A DNA stretch of 64,000 nucleotides from Dissophora ornata (lineage: Eukaryota; Mortierellomycota; Mortierellomycetes; Mortierellales; Mortierellaceae), in NCBI GenBank assembly GCA_025201705.1, contig MU616623.1, forward strand, positions 1-64,000, in the 5' to 3' direction. The notes below the pieces were generated by a model, which had not been told where the DNA came from, did no database searches, and saw only the letters and a list, made by a program, of their open reading frames with translations. Made by a program: the position numbers and the translations under genes. Below are positions 56,460 through 64,000 of the stretch, piece by piece; the stretch's first letter is position 1, and the number at the start of each line of letters is the position of its first letter.

Positions 56460-58488
56460 TTAATGTCCCAGGACACCTGCAAATGTCGAGTTCATAAACA
56501 TGCCGGTAGGGTCATATTTTTTGCGTACGACCTCAAAGCGATCATACTGGTCGCCGGCTTGCTGGCGAAGGTACGGCACGATACCGGGTATTTGCTCCCA
56601 CATCTTTGCCCAGTGAGGCCTACACGATATTGTGAAATCGAGCAATAGAAAAAAGATTTGCATTGCGTTAGCAAACGATGATCTGATCAGCGAACACCGA
56701 GAGAAAGAGAAGGGTGCATCAAAACCAATATTACGTACTTTCCGTGGAACTTCTCCATCCAGAACTTTGCAATCTTGGCCGAAAACTCGTCAAAGCCCTT
56801 GGTATGGTTGACAGACAGGATCTCCATCATGCAGTAGATCGCCTCAGGGTCTTTGTCGTACGCGCTCGACATCAGCAGCGACGACGACTTGACGAAGCGC
56901 ATCTCCAACGTCAGATTCAGCGGGAATTCGCCGCGATTGGCGTATTCGTACAACTAAACAGAGTGGTCGCGTATGTCGTTAATGGAAAGACTGACGCCAA
57001 ATACCAAAAATTGAAAGTACTCATGGAACTTGACTATTCTTTTTTTTCTTTTTCTTTTTACCTGTTCGATGACATAGTTCCATGCCACGACCACGTTCGA
57101 AAAGTCTTCATTGACTTTGAAAGCCATCTCCATATCCAAGCATGGCAAGTTATCAATTCCTGCCTGGTAATGGATCGCATCTGGTGCGTTCAACACCACC
57201 TCTGAATCCTTGCCTCCAATCGCCTTGAACAATAGACAGTTCACGAACGGCGCACTGGAAGGGTGCGCTGCCATAAACTCATACAAGTGATCTCCGAACT
57301 GGGTTTCGTACCCTTGGGCCAGCTTGTGGAAGGTTTCGCACGCGTGACTGACAGAGACAGGAAGCTCCTTGGTGCGTTGCCATTGCTTGACCCAGATGTG
57401 GTCATTGGCAGCACCGAGACCTGGGGTGTTGAATGGCCAGTAAAAGATTTCGGTTTGGTCGTTGCCCAGGACCATAGCCTTAAGTTTGGGACCACAGAGC
57501 TTGGGTGACGAAAAGTAGTCGCTCAGGGGTGGGTACGTGTCAGTCTAAGAGGAAGGTTTACAATGCTGGTAAGATATTTATCGAGAACACGAGGCTGCTG
57601 TGCTGCTGTGCTGCGCGTAGACAGTGGGACAAGACCCACCATGTGCAATTTGAACATTGGTTCGACTTTGAGCGTGTAGCTGTAAATAATGCCAAGCAGA
57701 CCCAAGTTGACACAGGCGGCTGAGAATTCTTCTGCATTCTTGTCTCGAGTAAATGTGTTCAAGTTTCCGCTGGCATCGATGATGGTAACCTCGCTTACGA
57801 GATCAGCCAACGTGCGGGTATGGGTCGCAGCGCCGTGCTATAGACAGGAGGGATGTGTACAGGCACCTGTTTAGTTCGCGCGCACATGAGGATGAGACGA
57901 ATTGCTCACAGTGTACGAAAACAACTTCAGTTCTTAAATGAGTTTTTCCTTTCTTACACAACCCAAGCTGAGGATACCTCCATATCGCACAGAGTCCAGC
58001 ACCACGTTCGATGGCAAGGCCAATGGCGGGTCATTATTCGTGAGCACATTATCCAAGTCCGTCACCAACACTCCCGTCTCCAACTGTACAGTCCAAGATT
58101 TTTCCTTTTCGGAGTAAACGGGCTTGAAGACCTTCTCCATCTTCTTCATGTCGACCAGATACCCATCCGTGACAACAGAAGAAGAGGACCATGAATGGCC
58201 AGAACCGGCGCATCGAACCTTCTTGCCGTTCGTGTGGGCCTTGTTAACAATGGTTTTCAGATGATCCAATGTCTCTGGGTAGAAGATCTCGGCGGGTTGG
58301 CATGACTGGTTCTTGGCCCAATTGGTCCAGGTGGCATCATCGCCGCTCTTATGGGCACAGGGGTGGAGGATCGAGCTGATGAAACCGCCCAGGCTAGTGT
58401 TGGAATGAGTGGTGGTTTTGGGATCTGAATCGGGTATGAGGTGACTTATGCCCTTGCGGGTCTTGTCCTTGAGGCTTTCGATTGTCAT
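56460..58488 (-). CDS. ALO1: D-arabinono-1,4-lactone oxidase (ALO/gulonolactone oxidase family)
   Basis: Five exons: 58488-57958, 57837-57640, 57544-57062, 56953-56739 and 56619-56460; in phase; 528 aa. The FAD-binding PCMH domain has VRCAGSGHSWSSSS (His98 is a candidate flavin contact) and GGILSLGCHGAATHTRTLAD. The C-terminal ALO domain includes KAMVLGNDQTEIFYWPFN and the HWAK motif (478-481) typical of aldonolactone oxidases. It catalyses the last step of erythroascorbate synthesis, producing H2O2, in yeast at the mitochondrial outer membrane. The donor of intron 2 (gtgggt) was selected because it gives the conserved LHMTDTYPPLSDYF join. No TM segment is obvious at the N-terminus. Confidence 0.92.
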
Positions 58489-59132
58489 GACGAGTATGGT
58501 AAACGCGAGTAGCTACAAAGGTGAGCGGTGGGGGGTGGAAAGAGGGAATAAGATACAAGAAGCTGGATGGGGAGAGTCAGGCGGGGTATAGGAGAGGAGC
58601 GAGATTTTCGTTCCACTTTTATATCGCCAAAAAACATCGAACCAAAGAACGCCATCGCCTCGATTTTGGCACTGCTGTGCATGCTATTTTGCAAAGTACT
58701 CTATTTGCTCTCTGCAGCGAAAGATACTATTCGCTGCTATCGATTTGAAGCAATCCTTTGGGATCACATTGCAGGGCACTGCATTGGGCGTCCTCGCTCT
58801 TGCCCGCGCCCCATCGCATTTTTTTTTCCATGTGGCACCCAAGTCTCTCCGCGGGATTTTCAGCGTATGTATCAAGTCGATAATCAATCTGGGGCACCCT
58901 TTGATTCGGCGTTCTTGGTTACATTGATCAAATATGTTCCATCTGGTCTGCATTCTGGCTGGCATCAAATTCGAACGTATTCTTTTCTTTTTCTTTTTAC
59001 AAATGTCAATGATTTCCATTTAATCTACACCTCCGTTTTCATGGCCGGGGTCGAGTAATAATAGTATCTATATAATCGTTCATCACGTCTATATGATTGT
59101 CTTGTTGATGCTGTCAAGATATAAAAAACTTT
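58489..59132. other. Intergenic
   Basis: Promoter side of ALO1 and 3' flank of COX13; ORFs on both strands lack any family feature. Confidence 0.4.
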
Positions 59133-59984
59133 TTACATGTTGACATCAGGGTTGAAGAACAAAGAGTTTTCACCCCAGGGGAAGGCCTAGAAGCACATTC
59201 AAATCAAGAGGCTGTGTCAGAATTCTGTTTCAAAAGAAGATAGAGGGGCAAGAGAAGAGATGATATCCACAGTTGTTGTTTTTTTTACCTTGGTGCGAAG
59301 ACGCATGTAAGGGTACTTGACGGCCTCGTGGCCCTCATGACGCTCGTGCTCCAAATGGGCCTGGTGCTTGGCCCAGAGGTTGTAGGCGTTGGCAGAGGCG
59401 GCAATGACGGCGGGGATGCAGACATAGATGGAAATCTTGCGCCAGGTCTCGGCAGCGGCTATGAAGACAAAAATAAATAAATTGAGGAAGCAAAAATCTC
59501 TTTAGTTAAGAAAATGAAAATCCACAAAAAAAATGGATCTGTCTGTTTTAGAAAAAGGAGGCGAAGGCATTGGTCTCCTGGTGGCTGCGCGTTTCTTTTT
59601 TGTTCAACGATATCGAGGGGGAACGTGCATTATAAACGCGCTATTTCTTGACGTTCCCCGTTAACTCGGGTGGCTGTATTCGTGTGCCCTGTCATGCATG
59701 ACTAGTCCTTTTGTCCTGATTCTGCCACCGATTCGTGCGCGAATAACAGAATGACATCCTGTCCTGTTTAAACGAATGAGACTGATCCTGATCATAGATC
59801 CAGGCATCCAGGCATAGACTGTTCATCTCCGCGATGCATGAGAGAAAGGAGCGATGTTCAATAACGTACGGCCAGCGTGCTCCTTGATGGCAGCGCGCTC
59901 AGCCAACCAGGGGTTGGCGGCGGTGGCAGAGGCAGAGGAGGAGAAGCGGATGCCCTTGACGGCTTGAGCGATTCTGGAGGCCAT
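59133..59984 (-). CDS. COX13: Cytochrome c oxidase subunit VIa
   Basis: Three exons: 59984-59870, 59458-59289 and 59186-59133; in phase; 112 aa. A basic/Ser N-terminal presequence (MASRIAQAVKGIRFSSSA) is followed by AAETWRKISIYVCIPAVIAA with a single membrane span. Then HLEHERHEGHEAVKYPYMRL and FPWGENSLFFNPDVNM follow, both diagnostic of COX6A/Cox13. It is a nuclear-encoded regulatory subunit of complex IV in the mitochondrial inner membrane. It is divergent from the NOG2 gene, with 313 bp between start codons. Confidence 0.96.
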
Positions 59985-60297
59985 TTTGATTAATAGGGAG
60001 CTGATGTTACTGAAGGAATTGAGAAATGCCTCCGTCTTTTTGAATTTCAGGAACAGACCCGAAAGCGCGGAGGAGCCGATGCTGACGTGTCTGAACAGGG
60101 GTTATATCGTACACCCTAATCGTAAATGTCGGGGCCCCAAACCCTTCGACCCAATTGTGTTTTCATGTTTACACGCAGTGGTGAGGCAGTCACACACAAA
60201 AAAAAAAAGAAAAAAAAGAAAAATACAAAACAACTCAAGCAGCAGCGCTGCACATCCATCGACTAATCACCCCCCCACTCACCTCATCTCGTCTATA
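59985..60297. promoter_or_regulatory. Bidirectional promoter region COX13/NOG2
   Basis: 313 bp between divergent start codons. It contains an A-rich tract (about 60198-60230) near the NOG2 start. No specific factor site is claimed. Confidence 0.5.
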
Positions 60298-62688
60298 ATG
60301 GGTCAGTTAAAGAAGGAACACAACAGAGTCAAGGCCGCAGGAGGCTCCAATGGTCTCGGCAACGTCAAGGTCAAGGGAGAGAACTTCTACAGAGATGCTA
60401 AGGCCGCAAAGCAGGTCCAGCTCTTGAAGGGCGGTAGGGCTATTCGCAATGCCCAGGGCAAGGTCATCAAGGCCGCTTCATTCCAGAGCAAGGTCGTCGA
60501 ACCTGGCCGTGTTGCCCCCAACCGCAAGTGGTTCGGTAACACTCGAGTCATTGGCCAGAAGGCTCTCGAGAGCTTCAGAGAGAACTTGGCTACCAAGGTC
60601 AACGACCCCTTCCAGGTCCTCTTGAAGCAGCACAAGTTGCCCATGTCCCTTCTTCAGGATCCAGTCCACGTAAGGATTTCCTTTTGCCATTCAATTTCAG
60701 ATATCGCCTTACCAATAGCCCTATAACGCAAACTCCTTTAACACACTGATACATATTATGTCCCCTCGTAGATTGGCAAGATGCATGTGTTGGAGACAGA
60801 GCCCTTTGGCGACACTTTTGGAAACAAGGCGCAGCGCAAGCGCCCAAAGCTGGCTATGGGCAGCTTGGAGGATTTGGCTGCCAAGGTCGAGTCTACGCTG
60901 GAGAACTACGATGAGAAGGCTGACAAGAACCTTACGGCGAATGTGATCACAGACTGGATTGAGGAGGCCAGAGACAGTGTTTTCCAAAAGGGACAGTCGA
61001 AGCGTATTTGGGGAGAGCTCTATAAGGTCATCGATTCCTCAGATGTTGTCATTCACGTTCTGGATGCTCGTGACCCCATGGGAACCCGTTGCTCCAACGT
61101 CGAATACCACATCAAGAAGGAGGCCCGCCACAAACAGCTCATCTTTGTTCTTAACAAGTGCGATCTTGTCCCCACCTGGGTTACTGTAAGTTGACAGCAT
61201 CTTTTCTTTAACTTATTTATCGTGAAATCGACTCTACGCCATTCTGACCAACTGTCGTTTCAATGCATCCTTTAGGCTAAATGGGTTAAGACCTTGTCCA
61301 AGGAGTACCCCACTCTCGCCTTCCACGCCTCTATCAACAACTCTTTTGGTAAAGGATCTTTGATTCAGCTCCTCCGTCAGTTCTCGACCCTTCATTCGGA
61401 TAAGAAGCAGATCTCGGTTGGTTTCATTGGTTACCCCAACACCGGAAAGTCGAGCATCATTAACACTCTTCGCGGAAAGAAGGTGTGCAACGTCGCCCCT
61501 ATTCCTGGTGAGACCAAAGTCTGGCAGTACATTACTCTTATGAAGCGCATCTACTTGATCGATTGCCCCGGAGTCGTCCACCCCTCGACCACAGATACCG
61601 AGACAGATATTGTCCTCAAGGGTGTCGTTCGTGTTGAAAACATCAAGCAGCCCGACGACTACATTCCAGAGCTCCTGAACCGCGTCCGTCCCGAGTACAT
61701 TCAGCGTACGTACGAGTTGGACCACTGGGAAGATTCGGTCGACTTTTTGACGCAAATCGCCAAGCGTACCGGAAAGCTGATCAAGGGAGGCGAGGCTGAT
61801 TTGGGCAGCGTTGCCAAGATGATTTTGAACGACTGGCTGCGCGGCAAGATCCCATACTACACTGCTCCTCCCGAGGGAGACAAGCCCGGTGGAGAGACTT
61901 CGGAAGAAGAAGCAACCCATAACAGCATCGATTCCTCTTTGCCACAGGTCGAGCAGATCTTCTCCAAGATCCCTGTCATGCAGAAGTTTATGGCTGATGA
62001 TTTGGCTAACAACGCATCGCTATTGGAGGAAGAGAGGAACAAGCAGGAGAGCAATGCTCCCGAGGGCATTCTCCCTGATGAGGTTGATGAGGACGATATC
62101 AATAAGACTGACGATGAGGATGAGGACAAGTCTGGCAGCAGCACGGTCAAGGCTCGCAAGAACAAGGCTCAGCTCCGTCAGGAGAAGAAGGCCAAGAAGG
62201 AGGCCAAGGTTGCAGTGTCCAAGGCCAGCAGCGCCGTCTCGGGCGAGAAGCTGGATTGGGATGATGTATTTGCCAATGTTGTTGGTGAAACTGTTGATTC
62301 TATTCCCGGTCAGGAGGGTAAGGATAACGACGAGGATGTCGACAGTGAGCTCGAGCTTTCAGACGAGGAGGCTGAGCGCAAGCAGAGGATCAAGAAGCGT
62401 GCTGCGGTGAAGCGCGCTGCTGCAGGATCTGCTGGTTTCGAGGTCAAGGATGTTAAGAAGACTGAGAAGAGCAGCAAGAGAAAGCATGTCGAGGAAACTG
62501 AGGAAGTCGAGGAAGAGACCACCAAGCCTGTGAAGGAAGCTCGTATGACGACCAACAAGGGCAAGGTCGGTACTCACTACTACGAAACTGCCAACGTTAA
62601 GAACAAGAACCGCAACAAGGTCAAGCCCGAGGACCCTCACAAGCTGGCAACAAAACTCCGTGACCAGGGCAAGAAACGTCGCCAGTAA
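60298..62688 (+). CDS. NOG2: Nucleolar GTP-binding protein 2 (Nog2/Nug2)
   Basis: Three exons: 60298-60669, 60772-61185 and 61276-62688; phase 0; 732 aa. The NGP1 N-terminal domain ([39 protein letters not shown]) leads to a circularly permuted YlqF/YawG-type GTPase: G4 NKCD (252-255) precedes G1 GYPNTGKSS (314-322) and G3 DCPGVV. The C-terminal part is charged and Lys-rich. Nog2 binds pre-60S particles in the nucleus and acts as a placeholder for Nmd3 during export maturation. An in-frame extension upstream to 59986 exists, but the Met at 60298 ([20 protein letters not shown]) matches the family start. Confidence 0.97.
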
Positions 62689-62896
62689 AGAAACAAAAAA
62701 CATGTCCTGTTTTTTTTTTCGCTCTTTACATCTAGACTACTTTCTTATCCTACTCCTCTTCACTCGCATTACCTTTATGTTGCCTTCATCTCATTATTTT
62801 TTTGCATCCTTTGTCGCGACCCATTTGAGCAAAGATTCTCCTCCTGTATAATAAATTCTTAAATTGTTTTTTATTATTATCGAGCGTTATCCATGT

Positions 62897-63941
62897 TCAG
62901 TCATCGTCATCTGGCCGCGCATTTGGGTCTGGTCCAGTGTTGACTGCGCTAATACATTCAATCTCCAGCTCGAATGGCCCTGATTTCCGGTCAATGATCG
63001 ATACGCCAACATTTTTGACCCTCTCCCTGAAGATTTCGATCTGCTCTTCTTGAATAAAACCCTGATTCGTCAAAATAAAGTCTTTGAATGGAATCTACAA
63101 ATTGTTCATAGAGAGGACATGTTGAGGAAGTGAAGTGCAAAAAAAAAAAAAAATGAGTGCAAAAAAAGAGTACTATCAATCCAGTCTGTTTCGCTTACCA
63201 GTACGGTTTCCCACTCGCCAGGTGTCTTCAAGAAGAGGCGATGCTGATACAGATCCGTTGGAACGACGCCATCTGTTTGCAAGTTGACAAAGTATTTACG
63301 TTCATCTCCCTTGACTCTTAAGGAAAGATATTCGAACAGACAGGTATCCCAGACAGGTGTGCCGAAAATAGATCCTGGTCTCGTTTTCGTCCTAATGCCC
63401 GCGTATCCACTCTTCTCGACACTTTCGTTCTCAGGAAGATCCAATGACAACTGTCCATAGAAGCGGCCTATTCAATGCAATATTAGAACGAGTTAGACAA
63501 TAAACATCATATGATGTACAATTCACTTTTGAAGGCATTCTTTTTTTTGGTTCTAACTTGCCTGTGCCATTCTTTGTAATTTCTAAATGCGCTTCGGAGA
63601 ATCCTCCGATGTCCCTGTCGCAGCCGACGAGCCAGCTCTTCAAATCCTCCTGTGTCCTGAGTGCAGCCAAGGGCATCTCGCGCTTCCAAGGCGAGTGGTC
63701 CATCTTTACGACTATAATAATGAATAAGTCGAGCAAAAGAGATAAATGTGATTTCATCGGTTAGATGTTAGGACGGATCGGCGGTTTGCTGAAGTCGACG
63801 AGTACAGGCGAGTCTCCATGAGGCTCAAACGATTGATCACCCCAGCATGAGGATCCAGCTGATTGGAAATAAGAATGTCCATTTACCCTTGGAAGTCTCT
63901 GCTCCGATAGCGCTGAGTGAACGGCGAACGAATCCAAACAT
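62897..63941 (-). CDS. Complex I intermediate-associated protein 30 (CIA30/NDUFAF1)
   Basis: Four exons: 63941-63887, 63711-63562, 63467-63199 and 63094-62897; in phase; 223 aa. A basic amphipathic N-terminus (MFGFVRRSLSAIGAETSK) is a likely mitochondrial presequence. The CIA30 domain shows GRFYGQLSLDLPEN, GYAGIRTKTRPGSIFGTP, DLYQHRLFLKTPGEWETVLV, IPFKDFILTNQGFI and VGVSIIDRKSGPFELEIECI. It acts in assembly of mitochondrial complex I. Intron 2 starts with gcaagt (GC-AG intron); only this donor gives the GTGRFYG join, while the nearby GT donor breaks the frame. Convergent with NOG2. Confidence 0.93.
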
Positions 63942-64000
63942 GGTATGGTCCTTGGGGTCAATATGGTGAATGGTGCGCGTGTACGTTTGACGGGTCCGCG

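Noticed and set aside
58567..59058. 163-codon plus ORF between ALO1 and COX13
   Set aside because: No family feature; starts inside the ALO1 promoter and has no splice or codon support.

Overview
This window is nuclear DNA of a fungus. The genes are cut by many short GT-AG introns (up to nine per gene). Fungal hallmarks are a Zn2Cys6 transcription factor, an Atf1-type bZIP, an Ftr1 iron permease, a D-arabinono-1,4-lactone oxidase and a Dlt1-type membrane protein. The overall style (intron-rich, long Ser/Gln/Asn-rich regulators, P-loop gene relics) suggests an early-diverging lineage, probably Mucoromycota/Mortierellomycotina; this placement is inference from memory of such genomes. All exon joins given here were worked out by hand from splice sites, reading phase and family homology.

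Layout. 0-7 kb: a pseudouridine-kinase-type PfkB gene entering from the left edge, a large unrecognised 4-TM protein, and spliceosomal SmB. 7.4-8.9 kb: a broken P-loop ATPase gene. 9-18 kb: prohibitin-2, ribosomal protein uL5 (RPL11), a secreted or GPI-type protein, the meiotic AAA+ ATPase Pch2/TRIP13, and a peroxisomal SDR-SCP2 enzyme. 18-25 kb: gene-poor, with one decayed gene and one small secreted double-psi beta-barrel protein. 25-34 kb: an unknown tail-anchored protein, an ING-family PHD protein and a 1242-aa Zn2Cys6 activator. 34-37 kb: gene-poor with a relic. 37-42 kb: a HAD-type nucleotidase-like protein and an Atf1-like bZIP. 42.7-44.2 kb: another frameshifted relic. 44.5-49.3 kb: a nucleolin/Gar2-like protein, a Wss1/SPRTN-type protease and peroxisomal 3-ketoacyl-CoA thiolase. 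49.3-51 kb: gene-poor. 51-64 kb: mitoribosomal mS37, Dlt1, Ftr1, ALO, cytochrome oxidase subunit VIa, the 60S assembly GTPase Nog2, and the complex I assembly factor CIA30.

Functional themes are mitochondrial biogenesis (PHB2, mS37, COX13, CIA30, ALO), peroxisomal beta-oxidation (an SDR-SCP2 protein ending in SKL and a thiolase with an N-terminal PTS2), ribosome and RNA metabolism (RPL11, Nog2, nucleolin-like, SmB), chromatin and transcription (ING, bZIP, Zn2Cys6), iron uptake, and genome maintenance (Pch2, Wss1). This is mostly core eukaryotic gene content. I found no clear new multi-gene system. The least explained items are four decayed genes, an inverted pair of iron-GATA sites in front of FTR1, and two large proteins without a recognisable family. 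No tRNA, rRNA or CRISPR array was seen.
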